DNA of 64,000 nt from NCBI GenBank assembly GCA_947462335.1, contig OX381704.1, positions 42,660,942 to 42,724,941 on the forward strand. Reading direction: 5' to 3'. The position numbers and the translations under genes are program-made. Below the pieces are notes generated by a model. The model was not told the origin of the DNA. It saw only the letters and a program-made list of their open reading frames with translations, and searched no databases. Origin of the DNA: Harmothoe impar. Lineage: Eukaryota > Annelida > Polychaeta > Phyllodocida > Polynoidae. This document shows, in pieces, positions 1 to 14,600 of the stretch (its first letter is position 1; every line of letters begins with the position of its first letter).

Positions 1-1812
1 GATTTGAGCTACTCTGTCATGTTTTTCATGGGTAGATATAGTTTAAATAATGATAGAAAAACGGAGCTAGGGCCCAGACCTAGCTTAAAGTGTCCTTTAT
101 ACCCTCAGTGCATCATATAAAATCAATTCAAAGCCACATAGAACGGAAATGGGAACATAGAAGGTGTGTCTTATTCAGAGGCTCCAGAAAAAGACCCACT
201 CAGTGCAGTGACTGCTGGTCTGACAGTTTCTTTTTAGAGATGCCACAATTACACAGTTAGAAATTAAGTGATTAGAAAACCCTTATATCGTTAGAAGGCC
301 CAAACCCTTCGCTTTCAGGGGATGTCAAAATATATCTGAAATTCCTTTCCATTCTTAGTGAAAATGTAAGAATATTGAGGAATGGTAGAGAAACGGTAGT
401 TTTCCTGGCTCTCAGCAGTACAGGTAAACACCCTACTCCATATGCGCGCGCGGTCATACTAGTTCTGAGCTCGGAACTTCTCGTGTGATTTAGGCAGTGA
501 CTAAACTCACATACACTATGATCTATGCCAGGAACAAGCTAGGTTCCGAGGGCAGAGCCAACACCGCACGGTGCCGGCGGCCAGCGTGCATGCCTTGTTC
601 CCAGGAAGAAGTTCCCTCCAATTTCTTCCCTATACAGACATGTGTTTTAGTAGATGTATACAGTATCAGACAGTGCTCACTTGTTAGACATCACATTGTT
701 CAGGGCTGTCGATAGAACCGTACCCCAAACCCATGGGATACTACGAGAAGAATGCCTGATTCAAAAAAAAGAACGAAATGATATTAATCATAAGTACCGG
801 GGTATTGGCTTTCGTTAGTTATCGAACGGCAATTGACACAATGAGGCTGTCTGTACAAAGTTGACAATTGACAGTGCCGACCCCTTTTTTCATTATTTTC
901 AAAAAAATGTCCCACAGTGGAACTTAAGAGTGTTAGTTACATATCTATAGTACGGGACCTATATAGGCATTGTCTTAAAACGGCCATTCACATGCGTTAT
1001 ATCCGGAGAACTGTAAAGTATATCCCGATTTAATCAGGGTAACAGCAGTAGAAGTGAGTCTTTACATTGACAGGGAATCCCTGAACCCCCTTTGGCAGAA
1101 ACACAAAAGCGTTTTTCCGTGCCATTTCTGACATTGCTAGAAGTGGGTGGAGAGGCGATGGAGGGTGGGGGGGGGGGGCTAAAAATGTATGATATACTGC
1201 AAAGATCAAACCTTAAAACAACCGTGTTGCTAATCAAGTTAATGAAAAAACAGTGATTTTATGTAGTACGCGTCTACTCTATACTATGTCCCTCCCATTT
1301 CCTCTCTAGCTGCTCCCTATATACAACCCCTGCTACTCCCATCAACGCTGCGCTTGTCTACACACTCTATCCAGCAGTCCACCACATCAATCGCCCATAT
1401 ACATCCGCCTAATGCAGCCCACACAGGAGACAGCCCTTCTCACGGCGGACTTAGTAGACTAAGGCCCCGTGATTGAAGGTCATCTGTTACACTATAGTCC
1501 CTCTCTGGCCCTTCCATCAACCAGCCCCCCCTCCCCGGCACCCAGCTCAAGAGGGCAGCTACTAGTGTAGGCCCTTCAGGCTTGATCCTGGCGGGGCCTG
1601 GCGGTTATTGCTCCTCCTAGGTCCTTAACCCTAGATCACGTGTAGACCCACTACAGGCAGTAATCCATGGTAAAGCCTCTTGGAAAGGGATAACACGTAA
1701 TACTCTCTTATAATTGAAGTCATACATGGATATCATGTCCATGAGGAATTTTGCAATGCCGAGAGGCTATTCTACAGGGGTGAAGGAATACACATATAAG
1801 TATCTAACACTG

Positions 1813-1920
<108 letters not shown>

Positions 1921-4610
1921 GTAATTAAATTATTTTGTTATTATGCAGCACTTCCAAATATTCTAATTCCAGCCTTCCTTTCGTCAAAATGAGGTCTGTG
2001 AGCTCAGATTTCCCCTCCATCCCTCCATGGTACCTTGATAGACCAGAACAGTCTGTGTGTCTATTTGCATGGTATGCCTTACCAGCCAAGCACCATCAGT
2101 CACTAGTATGGCTACACCGGTGTTATGGGATCCACGGCTCACTCCCATGCAGCACCAGCAGCAGGGGGAGGTGCACACGGGAGACATTGCAGGGACAGAG
2201 CGACATCTCACGGATGCTATAACAACGATTTTCGGGTAGTTTGCTACCTAGTGGATAAACAGTGAACCAGCAGTCGGTTCTGTGACTGTGACAGAGCAGT
2301 TCTAAGCCCACATGTACGGCACTGGTGCCCTGGCTGACCGAGCTGCTCATGAGTACACTCATTATGAGCGGGCACAACACTGACCTACTCACCTAAATGA
2401 CTTGCATCTTTAGCTGATGATTATGTTTTTCTGTATGGTTGTAGCTTGAGGAGAGGGGATACTTAAAAGTAATGCGTCTGTAGCATGAATCAGATTAAAG
2501 CCACACTTGTATCTAGTCTTTCAAATATTCATCATCATTCACTATTCCCACAGTATCCATTAATCACAACCCTTGCATTTTCTAATGTAGCAGCTGCCTA
2601 AAGTATAAATGAAGTGCAATTAAATATCAAACTAGTTTTGATAAGAAATACATGTAGATAATTTTACACCAGCTACGAGTATCTGTCCCATTAACAATGA
2701 TGATCAGTAATTAATTCTTAATGCCATTTACCTGATGAAAGGATAATTAGAAACCTGCGCACGTGTGCAATAAAGCCAATTTCATGCTGGCCTTTACTCC
2801 CACTTTTTGGTGCCGCCATCACCAGGAAGGGCTGCCTCTAGCTATGCAAATAGTAGATTACTGGAAATGAAGGCCAATTACCGACCAATTGGCTAATTGG
2901 CCTATCTTTGATTATGTCCCTCGTTAGTTGCTTACCATCCAATGTAACCAACGCAACTCTTGAGGCCTGACACAGAATGACCTCTCGGGCAAATGTCTCT
3001 AAATATTTGCCAGAATGACAAAATAATCTTAGATACTAACTGTTGGCAGATTGTTGTATTGTACATAACGTCTGAATGTATTGTTGTCATGCTTCCTATG
3101 TGGCATTGGAGAGAATGGCAGATACACAGGTAACATTTACCATTATACTACTTGCATTATTTCTTTGTTTAAGGAACATCCAAAATGGGGATTAAGGATG
3201 CATGTATATGTATGCTAACCATACAGTACCAAGTTACAATTCTCATAATGAGACGTTATGATACCCCACAGATCCTCTCCTACTTCCTTCCCGACAGACT
3301 TCTTACGAAATGCACAATCCATATATAAATGGTCATCACTTCTCCTATTCTAAGCCTAAATTAGGAATGGCAATGTGGATGTACTGTACGAAAGATATTT
3401 CTAAAACGACAGCTACTGCTGGTTGACTTGTAATGCCGGAACAATGCGCCCTCGGTAATGACAGCTCACTGAAAACCCCGATGTAGTGGAATTAGGCAGA
3501 GTTGACAGAAGTGTAATTTAGAGGAAATAATCAGTTGGTTTTCCCGCCATTTGTTTGGTCTCTCCATACTGTGCTGCTAGCAGACAGAGTTCGCCCAGTC
3601 AGAAGGCAAGCCAGAGAGCCCATTCGTGCTTCCCCTCCGGTGCATTAATCCCGGATTGTCACAAGTAAATTTAAGGAGTCGCGAAAATCAATATTTACAT
3701 CCTACTCAAGGGATCTCCTCTTTCCCAACACAAACAAGGAGAGTCATCAATCAAAGCCAACCGCATGAAGGGAGAGCGTTTTATTGCCATAGTATTAGGT
3801 GACTTCCTCATGGGTCTAGCTTTATTCAGCTCTTGATTGATAATAACAACACTAGCTGCTATTCCTTGCAGCTTAACTACTCAGATATCTCATCAACAAC
3901 TATTTTAAGAAAGGGAAGTGCCATTTCTGAAATGCCCAGTCACAAAGAAAGCCTAAGAACAGGCTTATACTATAAAGAAGTAGAATGAAGGTGATATAGA
4001 TACTTCACCTGCATCTAAGAATTAACAATAACAAGGTTTTGTTTTTAATCTCTTGCGATATTTTAGGATGGCCTTTTTCTTACTGCCTGTGTGTGGTCGC
4101 CTCCATGTCCTGAGTGTTGTCTATGGTGATTGTGATGAGGAGTTTAGGAGTAGCTCATGCCACCACCTCGATGGCACACATTCTCGCAGTGGCGGAGCAG
4201 TATAATTATAGCTCTGTGTGACGTGCTGAGCAGTTAAAATCGGCCTTCCGGGCATTGTGTTGTGAGCAGTTCCTGGAGCCGCTCACCAAGCTCAACAGCC
4301 TCAACGAAATCCCACACATGACTCACCCCCTCAATAACTCATTGGGATCCTTACCATTTTGGATCCGTCTTCACCCGCGATGTTTACTACAGATATAATG
4401 CTCTCCTTGATGTCAAACATATATGTACATATATTTATGTGTAGTACAGAATCTGCCATGTACATGCTACCTTATATGTGTGCATGACAAGGTGTCTCGA
4501 TACAGGAACACTCTTCATAGTCTCTATAGGAGGCATGTATACCTCACAAACATTCTCCGATTGAGAAGTAAAATAACATCTATCTACCTGTATATGTGAC
4601 ATGTACTGGG

Positions 4611-4649
4611 AAAAGGGTCCTTAGTGTACCCTGCACTAAGGTCCCTTTT
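4611..4649. repeat. Short perfect-type hairpin
   Basis: The left arm AAAAGGGTCCTTAGTG is followed by a 7-nt loop and the complementary arm CACTAAGGTCCCTTTT, with one mismatch in about 16 pairs. It could be a foldback relic or a small-RNA precursor. No coding gene lies nearby. The structure is read directly; the function is unknown. Confidence 0.7.
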
Positions 4650-5020
4650 CGCAGAGAAAGAGAAGCACTGTACATTAGGTCAATTCATTTCTATATCTGA
4701 ATAGAGCTTCTTCCATCGCTACACAACTGCCGAGGTATTCTAGGAATATTAAATAACATTACAAGGGTCAACTACATTAGCAATTAGAACATTTCTTTTG
4801 TTTTAATTGGCACCATATCTAATTTAAGAAACCTCCGTCATGTTGTGCTGTCTTGTGCGTCGGGAGGTGTTTGGGTTAATTTGGGAAAGCAGAATTTTAT
4901 ACCAAACGTACAACCTGTCCTGAGAGAAATTAACCCCTCCTTGTATGACCTCACAGGTCGATTTGAAATATAAGCCTATACTGCCGTCCTTATGTTCGTT
5001 TTAGCCATGCAACGTTTACT

Positions 5021-5098
5021 AGGTAGGATTAAACCAATAAATTTTCTTCATGTGATATCGACATCACATGAAGACAATTTATTGATTTAATCATACCT
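5021..5098. repeat. Long near-perfect palindrome (about 37-bp arms)
   Basis: The left arm begins AGGTAGGATTAAACCAATAA and the right arm ends TTATTGATTTAATCATACCT. The two arms are complementary over about 37 bp with only a few mismatches and almost no loop (ATCG at the centre). The size resembles a precursor microRNA hairpin, but the tight loop fits a foldback transposon relic or a replication-born palindrome better. No flanking duplication is obvious. Confidence 0.75.
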
Positions 5099-8000
5099 GG
5101 ATCCATTATTATGAAAAGACACATTTGAATACTCTACGGACTCTATTAATTACCAAAACCATTTTGAGAGGTTGTATTATAACAGTATATTTCTCTCTAT
5201 AGTATAGACTAACTATGCATTCATAATAGCATAACGTATATGCATGAGGATCAAAGATGAGTCTATTGCTGTGGCGGCCACAGTATTAAGAAGCTGGCCT
5301 GCTTAGAACTAGGTCTGGTCGGAGTTATGAAGAAAGGTCAGGCACCTTGTTGTAGTAGGCCTAATCCCGACCAGAGGTGTGGACAGCTGAGGTTGGTTGG
5401 CAACTGAGAAGGAGGAATTTCCTGTACAATGTTGGGGCCGGAATGGCAACGAAGCAATGTCAACCTTCCCACCCAGCCACAAATCAAACTGTTCTTTAGG
5501 GCCACTTCATCAGCCCCCAGGAGCAGCTTGCTTTGTGAGGCTTCCGTTGAAATTATGATGCAAGTTACTCACCAGGTATGTGCATGTATGCATCATACCG
5601 ACCCCGGGGCAGCGTATCAACCGGTTAGATACAAGGATTAAGTCTCGAAAAGAGCAAAGGTATCATGTTTTCTATGTAATTCGGGGGAAATATCATAATT
5701 TGTATTCCGGTTTAAGCTATTTTGGTTGGATGTTAAGTGACGTGCCGTACTGAAACATATCTAAATTGAACAGAATGATAGAAGAAGGTCCGTGGGAGCC
5801 ATCAAAAACAACAAGAGGTCATGGAACGACTCAGAGAGTAGCTCGAGGGGAAGGCAGAAGATTCGGGGATAATTTCGTGAGAACGGCGCAGAAAAGACCA
5901 ATTAAGGAGAGAAGCTCGCAGCAGTAGGTTGATGGAACAGCTCCGGGGAGCAACTCGGGAATTACGGATGAGCCTCAGTAAATCCAGGCCCTCCCCTGTT
6001 GGTTTATATGCGCGGGCCGCTGTGGTATCCGGGTAGGAGGTAGCTGGAGCGGGGCGGCAGACTGACCACCTGTTGAATGCATTTAGGCGGGAACTGCAGA
6101 CAATCGATCACTTATATAGCCTCTCTGCGCCCACCCCCTCCCCTTCACCCTCCATCTGCTCCACCCCGTCCAACAATACAGTCTCCACCCTCCGGCTACT
6201 CACAAGACCATAGACTATTGACGGCCGACCTGAGTAGTACGGGGCGACCTCTGGAGGGGGCGTGTAGGGCTTAAGGGAGATTTAGACTGTAACTAAATGC
6301 AGATCTACACTGTCCAGTAGTGCCCTGACGATGGAGGTTTATGGGGGAAAGTGTCTTGCTTTCCATACAGTCATTGCTGCACCACTGTAGAATGATGGCA
6401 TGATGGAAATCGCCTGGGTTATTGCTAGACCCTAAGGAACTCGGTTTCCTCAGTTTCTTTAGAACGGACTCAGCCCACTTCTTTATGGACCAATAAATGT
6501 TAACTTGCTTTTCCCCAATATAACACTTGGGATGGACATCACCTTCTCCAAATTATATTTGTTAATAAATCCCCACTCTCCAAGTGTGCGGGAAAGGTAA
6601 ATGCTATCGTGATGTGTTTTGATATGAATATAAGGATTTATACTCTGGTATACCTTTCATCAACAATTTAAATGAAAGGGTCTATACTTCGATGTATCCA
6701 ACTATGAAAATCTCTGTAAATTGTGTAATAATGATGATCCAGACACATGCCATCTATTTTTCCTCTCGCTCATTAATTACAAATGAAATTGTATAGTCAA
6801 ATAATTGCTCTTCTTCATGATGTAAGGAGAAAATATGGCAACCATAGACAAAAATCCTTTTTCATTCGGGGCCTGGGCGAAAGGCTAATGAGGGTTAAAA
6901 TAACCTTAAAGCTTTTAGACTCAATTGATTACATTTCCAATAAATGTGTCTCTCGTAGGAATAGGAATAGCTGAATTAATTTAGGAAAAAAAAGGCAATG
7001 ACAATTAATGAGTTGGGAAGAGGGACTAGTGTTGGTGGTTTTATGGAAATAATTCCCTCAAAACTGCCCTGATCTACCTGACAAAGCTTTCCAGGGTAGG
7101 CCTCCCAACCCCAGGCATTCTGTGCAATTATCAAAAGACTACCGAACAAGAGGCACTCAAGCCGATTGCTTTCATTACGACTGCCATTATGGAGGTCTAT
7201 CGGAGAGAGGCCCCAAAAGATATTACAGGAGGGAAATGCTTTATTTCCTCCATTGGGCGGGACAAAGAGGAACGATTTATGGCGAGAGATTGCGATAACA
7301 GGGCTGGGTAGTACTAGGACACCGAGCACCACGGAAATAGACGTGATCACCACTGTCACCTGGACCTATGGGGCTTGGCAAAACAGGTGCAGAATTATGT
7401 ACGAAATCCATTTATTGGTGCATTTTATTTGCCAGTATAGCTAAGCCTGCATAAAATTTGACGTGAAGAGATTGTACTAAAGACTTATCTGTTGCATATA
7501 GGGGAATGACAACCATAATCATAATTATTATAACTTCAGATTGAAATGAATACTAAGATGCTAGCCCAAAATACAAGGGTGGGTCGGTGATGCACGATAC
7601 AGGAAATGCTTTCCTACCCAGTAATGATACATATTATGTTCCCCAATCAGGACATTACTAGAGTAATGCATCACCAGAATTGTTTCACTTTGGTACTACA
7701 CCAGCACCACATGGGCCCCATCCTCTTATATTCTGATTTCCCTCACTCTGAGAAAGCCATTCACATGCTTGTCAGCAGTGTTCTGCCACAGTCCGACCTT
7801 TCAACAAGCTGTGTAACCTCCTGACCCCCATTCAACACATTATTTCTGGTTAGGAAACACATATATGCCATTTTTTCAGCATTGATATAGATGATTAAGG
7901 GGCCGTGATAGAAATGTAAGTCATACCGTGGGGCTTCGTCTAAATAAGGTCTAAATGAGTTACTTTTGAAAAAAGACTTAACCAGGTCCTGTGAAAGGGC

Positions 8001-10251
8001 CATGAGCATCCGTGTTGATCAGATGGGATAGCAATGTTGGGAACATTTTGGCGAGAGAGGCAAGAGGGGGGTGATCTACTATAAGATAACCAAGAAAGTC
8101 ACCTACTTTGTCTCTCTGGTATACCCACATGAAATGGGCGGTGAGAGATTTTCTTTGTTCCAGGAAATGAATACATGTGTCTATGATTTAGATATAAGGT
8201 AAAATATTGGAAAACATTGATCTTTTACTCATTGATAATAGGAGAAAAGATACATGTTTTTTTGTATCTGTACCCCATGAATGCCATTACATCGTGGTAA
8301 AGAAAAATACTCATCAATAGTTTTTACGGCTTATTGTGAAATGATATTTGATAATTCACGAAATATAGTAATAATATCATAAGAATATTGCACAGGGAAA
8401 CCTCGATTGATTTCCCACAGATTTATTCTGTATGGAAATCTGGGATTAATCCTGCAATGATGGTGTTTTTGGATTGATATATGAACTAAATATCAGGCTT
8501 TTGAGAAGCCTCAAATATGCATGATTTCTTACATATATTTCATATAGAAAGGCTGACTTTCATCACACATGGGGCCTAAAGAAAAATATTTTCTTTTGAA
8601 ACCACAATCATGACTATTCTCAATGCCAATTTCAGCATTTAGCCATTTGCAAGTAAATTTCTATGTTATTCGATGTAATGTTTAAATATGCTATACACTC
8701 GATGGGGTGATATGTGCATTTTGATAGAAATGGCTAAAAATGCCCAAACTGAACATTTCGCTCCCTGCTTTGAATGACCCTTTCTAGTTGACCAGACTAG
8801 ATGCAATGTCCAAATTGGTCTCATTTGAAAGATAGTTTTGTATTTGAACTACCCCTCTTAATACATTTAGCTGAACAGGGTGGCCTTGGTTGCTATGACA
8901 ATTTTGCCATAAAAATAGTGTGAACATTTTGAAATTTCGACATTTAAGAATGCTTGTTGCCATGGGAACAGAATTCTTTTTTCAAATATTCATTCGTTGA
9001 TGAAATATTCACATTCTATAATGTATTACCTTTGAATATTTATGAAAACGTCATTTTTGTGTCATCTGGTCATTAAATAAATGCCAATTGATTATAAGGT
9101 GTAGATGAAATTTTAAACCTATACTTCGTTACTGCAGTTTTTTTTATAAGAACCCTTTCTGCCTCCAATACGTTTCAGTACATATAAAAGGAAATAGGGA
9201 TATGCTCCTGGTAGCAGTTCAGCTTCGATGCTGAAACGATCTCAGTATTAGGGCACCTCTTACATCCCAGGCCATCAGCGAGGACTACTCTCCATCCAAA
9301 TGAGGGCTATATACTAGAGTACCAGCAGGACTGGATGGAATAAACACTTATCCAGTACACCTTGAAGTAAGGGCTGCTTGTTACCAGCAACCGGCACTGT
9401 CCACATGGGTTAAGGGTGGTGCTCACCAGAAACCGGCCGCTGATTGGACGATAATCGGGGAGTCTTTACTGCTGCCTGCTGTCAGGTGATAATGAAGCTG
9501 ATTGGTCGGTTGGTTTACCCGTATGCTGCCCCAGATTGGACTTGTTAGTGTGCCTGCGTTAGGGACACAGTTACTCTACAAGCGCGTCTGGTTCTTTGCT
9601 GGTTAGGTAGCCGCGTAGGTGGTTCAGGGAACGTACTGGTAATAAGAGATAGAGGCCATCGGGGGAGGGGGACTTGTGCACAGGAGAATTTTCGGTACGG
9701 GTGGATAGAATGACATCCCTCCTCCTACATTGAAGTGGAAGAAACATAGAAACCCAATCAGGCTGTGACGAAGTATACTAGCTTATCAAACCACCCTAGG
9801 ACAAGCAAGTGCCAATCAATTCCTGAGTGTAGAAGGGAGGTTGGCATTTCAGGAACTCACTTGTTGTAAATGACCTGTGTATATGAAGTCTCAAGGGATT
9901 TCCATACGATCATTAGATAGATACAATGAACATCAAGTAAATTCTTATAATCTAATATGTATGCCTAATAGATGACGTAGAGTTATCCTTTAGATTAATG
10001 AGATAATCTAGGGTGTTCGGGCCGCTCTCTCAGGCACGGCATAAAGCATCTTCCTACTCTACTCTCACTTAATTAAGTCAGATTTGTCAATACTTTCACA
10101 ATTTTAACAAATAAACTTAGACCATACCCGTATCGCGCTAACGGAAAATATGGTCTTACCGTATAATAAAAGTTGCAGGATCTGTGAAAATGAATCTTTG
10201 TGTAGGGGACACTATTATGTGACCCTTCTCTTAGTGCAGTACATTTAATTT

Positions 10252-10391
10252 ATGTACACTGTAAACAGCTGGTTTAGGTGTACAGTCTAGTGTAGATAAA
10301 CAGTACAATATACTGTAAAGCTACAGTAGTTGCTGTAAAACTACAGTATATTCTACTGTATACCTACACTTAATATTTACAGTGTATACAT
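10252..10391. mobile_element. Miniature TIR element (ACACTGTAAA family)
   Basis: ACACTGTAAA at 10256-10265 is matched by TTTACAGTGT at 10376-10385. The interior is full of short CTACAGTA / TACTGTAG palindromes and has no coding capacity. Related but partial sequences occur near 17.74-17.86 kb and 18.49-18.60 kb, which shows that it is a family. The likely nature is a non-autonomous DNA transposon mobilised in trans. The superfamily is not determined. Confidence 0.7.
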
Positions 10392-11634
10392 GACTTCTAT
10401 CTGTGGAACACGTGGGCCTATCTTTCCATGGTCATTCAGAGCCAATACGTTTTAGTAAGTCCTATTTAGTGTGATGTGCAGGGTGGTGGTGATTACTGTC
10501 GTTTGTTCCCCACGTTAGCTGCACAGTCAGTAGATAGTTCGGTTAGTGGTTACTTAGCATGGTTCCTCCTGGGGCAGGACCCTTAACTATACTGGGGTTG
10601 TTGATATTCTCCGTGGGACGCGGTCTGCCGCGCAAACACTAACGAACCGACGTCTATTACCAGACGACATTTGGACGGTGCCACTTGGCAGCAGACGACA
10701 TTTGATGTAATGACGAACCCGGGCGGAAATGGACAAAATGACGGGAGTGGAGTATGGCAACAGGCATGGGTTGACATTTTGAGCATAACTTTAGGGTTCA
10801 AAATGTCGAGTGTTGTCGGTTTGGTGGGATTCAGCTACTCATAATGTCAAAGAACCTTTGACTTGGCTAAATCTCTGATGTTCAGCATTAAACTATTCTA
10901 GCTAGACTTAATTGGATGACAGTTATACATCATCAATGACTTCCAATGCATTAATGAACTACCAGTGTATATCAGAAGCCTTAGAATTATCCAAGTTGCT
11001 GATTTGGCAATGTAGGGCCTATGGATTACTGATACTGTACCAACATGTGTCCCATACTACTCCTGTGTTCTCAATGACAGCACAAATACAACACACACAC
11101 TATTTACTTGAGCGTCACTAAAATTCAGGACACGGCCAATGATATTGTGTTAGCTTTGCAAATCCCGTAGTAATACCTGCATGTAATACGTTGGGCGGCG
11201 TCCTCAACACGTCCACTGATTACCAGAGGAGATAACAGCCTCCAGCCCCAGTTCATCATTATCATCTCCCACACCCTTCCAGCCCCACACCCTCCCCAAT
11301 GATCCAAAGTAGATTAGACCCAATAAGGTAAGCCGAGTTGTGCTGCCTTTGTTCAGGCTCCGATCCCGATACCAGCACACAGGCGGGGATCACTAACATA
11401 TCACAGGGGCTTGGTTCTTATCAGGTCTCCCTGATGTAACCTGCTGATACCCACGTCAAATCCTGTAGCCAACCTGCTGGCTACTATATATCACAAGCCC
11501 TCACTCTTCTCACCTCAGTGAGATAGCCACCGAGTGGCCAGTCTACATGTTGTTGTAATATGAAAGGGAATACTCGTTCGTAATCGGGAACACTAAGCCA
11601 GAAGCTATAGGAGTCCATGCAATAGGAGACCGCA

Positions 11635-11689
11635 ATGGAGGAGAATGAGTCTGATGAGTACTACTCGGATAGCGAGCTGGAGGCTCTAG
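11635..11689 (+). CDS. Host gene, exon 1 (start codon exon)
   Basis: This is the proposed first coding exon of the + strand host gene. ATG at 11635 sits in a good Kozak context (G at -3, G at +4) and opens 18 codons, MEENESDEYYSDSELEAL, an acidic Tyr/Ser-rich peptide, before a GT donor (CTAG|gtcggt). The exon leaves one base over (phase 1). The next strong exon, at 19904, needs exactly one base, so the join is in frame. The donor is not a strong consensus. If not spliced, the frame would stop eight codons later. The composition looks like real protein rather than chance. The family is not recognised. The 5' UTR and promoter are not delimited. Splicing is inferred; the ATG, frame and phase are seen. 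Confidence 0.6.
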
Positions 11690-14600
11690 GTCGGTGTAAT
11701 TTCTTTGATTAGCTCGATATCTATGTCGTATGTAAGTAGACTACATACGCAACATAGCATACTTGATAAATTAACATCACTATAATGGAGAAAGTATTTT
11801 GTATTATTCTCTGTATTTTGAGGTAGGCATCAGCAGCCTATTATTTTACATCTGGCTTTAGCTATTACCTGATGATCCTCTCACATGCAATATCCTGTAA
11901 GGTCCATTCGTCATTATAGATTCACAGTTATCGCACTCAATGTATTATTCATATTTGGAAAGAGACGCTTAATTGCTTTTTTCTTGCATACACAACAGTG
12001 TTGATTCCTGCATTAGATAAGGTTAAATCCTCACAATTGTCAGAAAAATGTGGCTAAAGATTATAAAGGAAGTAAAAGTTAGAAAGAGAAAATGAGTTCT
12101 TAATGTTTCAAATTCTACAGCTTCCGTGTATACCGCTGCTCGTCCAACGGCCTTTCACCCTCATCGGAATGGTCGCCGATTCAGTGAGGGAGAGGAGGAA
12201 GTGTCTCCACACTACCACTGCCATCACCACCACCTCCACCACTCACATGCTCCAGGTGGGGTATAAGCAAACTAAGGCGGTTGAAGGGTCTCGGGTATAA
12301 AGGATGTATACTAGAGCTTAGTTTAGTCATTAGGAAGTATGATTACTATTTACATTGCTTATAGTGCGAAACAAGAAAGTGATGCGTGTATTTATAAGTT
12401 ATTAAAGCCATAGAAATGTTCCCCATCAGGCAAAAAAAATGTGTTTCAGGCTCCATGGCTGGGGATTAGGGTAGCTAGGTAGGGCTTTCTTTTCATTGTT
12501 GTAGGTGCTCTGAATAAGTCAAGAATCACCGCATCACCCGGCGGGTCATCAGTATGACTCACTGATCCATCAAGTAGGTAGGAATGTTAGAAAATCTTGG
12601 ATATACTTAATAAAAAAACAATTACCTGACATAAGGTCATTGCTTAGGCCACTGAATTTTGCCATGGCAACCATCAATTCATTCTTTTGGAATAAAGATT
12701 ATCCCTGTCCAATTGCCCATCCATAAGGTTTTCAGAACTGAAAACAGAATGCCAATATTCTTACCAGATCCAAATCTATGTACAATAATATGAATTTATT
12801 GGTTTAATTTCTAATAATTATGATTTATATGGATTATTTGAAAATAGATTGATATGTGATCGCATTGCAGTCTATTCTAGATTCCTACGTGTCCCTACCA
12901 TCCCATCTTTAAAGTGTCATTTCTCAGCAACTATTTCAAATATTTTGATATTTGAAGCATCAAATTGTAGCTGAAGACATGAACTTAAATAAAGGTGCCT
13001 TTCTCTAATGTCACGTTTTCCCACGTTTTGTCACATATGTAAGAGCTTTTCCTAACCAAAAATTTGCTAAAATCTAGGGAAAAAATATGAATATAAATGC
13101 CCAAAAGCATGGGGGGGAAGCTAGGGTCGGGTTGCCTGAAAGACATTTTCTTTTTTTGGCCTTAGTGCTAGCATAATTAAAGATGCTGTCATGCCATCTG
13201 AAAGGCATTTGATTGTTAGCAAAGGCAATGCTTGTTATCGGCACTAATTGTATGCCAATCATGGTGTGGTAGCCGTCCATATGTCTATCAAAACGTTCTT
13301 GTTTTCTTTCATTATATCTGCCTCGGAGATATAAATGTTAATCATGAAGTACGTCACATAATTGAGACATGTTGGGCAGCTCTCTCATTACCTCCTCCTC
13401 ATTGAGGATGAGGTTAGAATATCAATAACATTTAAATTTGGAAAGGAATCCCCCCCCCCCCACTCCTCCCTCGCCCTTTCCATTTTTTATAGCTACTAGT
13501 AATATCACAACAAGGGCTTATAACACACTTGTTTTTAATTTACATAAGGTATGGATAATTATATTGACTCAGCACATTCCATGGGTATGCGTACATATGT
13601 ATATATCAAACCTTAGTATGATTGGAATCAGGATGTGATTGACACCACCACCAACTGACCCCAGATAGCGCCCATATGTGAGACCAAGCACACATTTACC
13701 AACGTTGACATGCAATCCGTTGATCCAGCATATCATGTATACCGGAATCAATCTGAAAACCAATAGAAATGTATAAATTTCAATAGATTACGAGCACTGA
13801 AACTGAGAATAAATCTTCAGTTTCCGCAGGCAGTGAGGATATATAATCATGTGGATGCGTGTAGCATATCCGTTCTTTTATCACTGATACAGTATACAGT
13901 TTTGATAACAAAGTGCATAGATACCGATGCACCTATCTAGATCCCCTTCGATATCAAGTTACCGCACAATATATCAACCTAACACAAACACATCGGTATT
14001 TGTGTGATAATACCCATGAACACTTGTCTCACTTTTCACAATGGGATGTTCATTGTATAACAGTGTAGTCCGAAAATTGGGCATATCAATTCCATTGAGA
14101 AGATTTCAAAGAGAGTGATCAATATGTACTCAAACTAGAAGGCATTGCAGCTGTATGTGATTTCAAGCAGTTAAGTATACTCTAGATACCATTAATTGAC
14201 GTTGCCCATGTCTGTGGGTCTGTTATCCACTGCAAACGACAGCATTGAATGAATTAGCCGGAAGTTGCGATTCACTTGTTCTTTTATGAATATTACTGTC
14301 CAAGCCATATGACTACATGTCGGTGCAAGGTATTCGTGGTACAAAGTAATTAGTTGGCAATTCTCTCGAACGAGACAGCTCTATAGGGGGTTGTGTGAGG
14401 TATGATTTATATTTCCTTGTCGTGTTATATCGGTAAGATATTTTTAAATTAGGAGATGCCAACCACATTCACGGGCCCATTGTTCAGATCACAGCTCCTA
14501 TGGGCAAAATAAAAGGAACAATTTTATATAAACAAATCAATGGAAGGTAGTACATTGCCTTTGACATGTTTTTGAAATACAGCAAAAGAAAAACGAAGCA

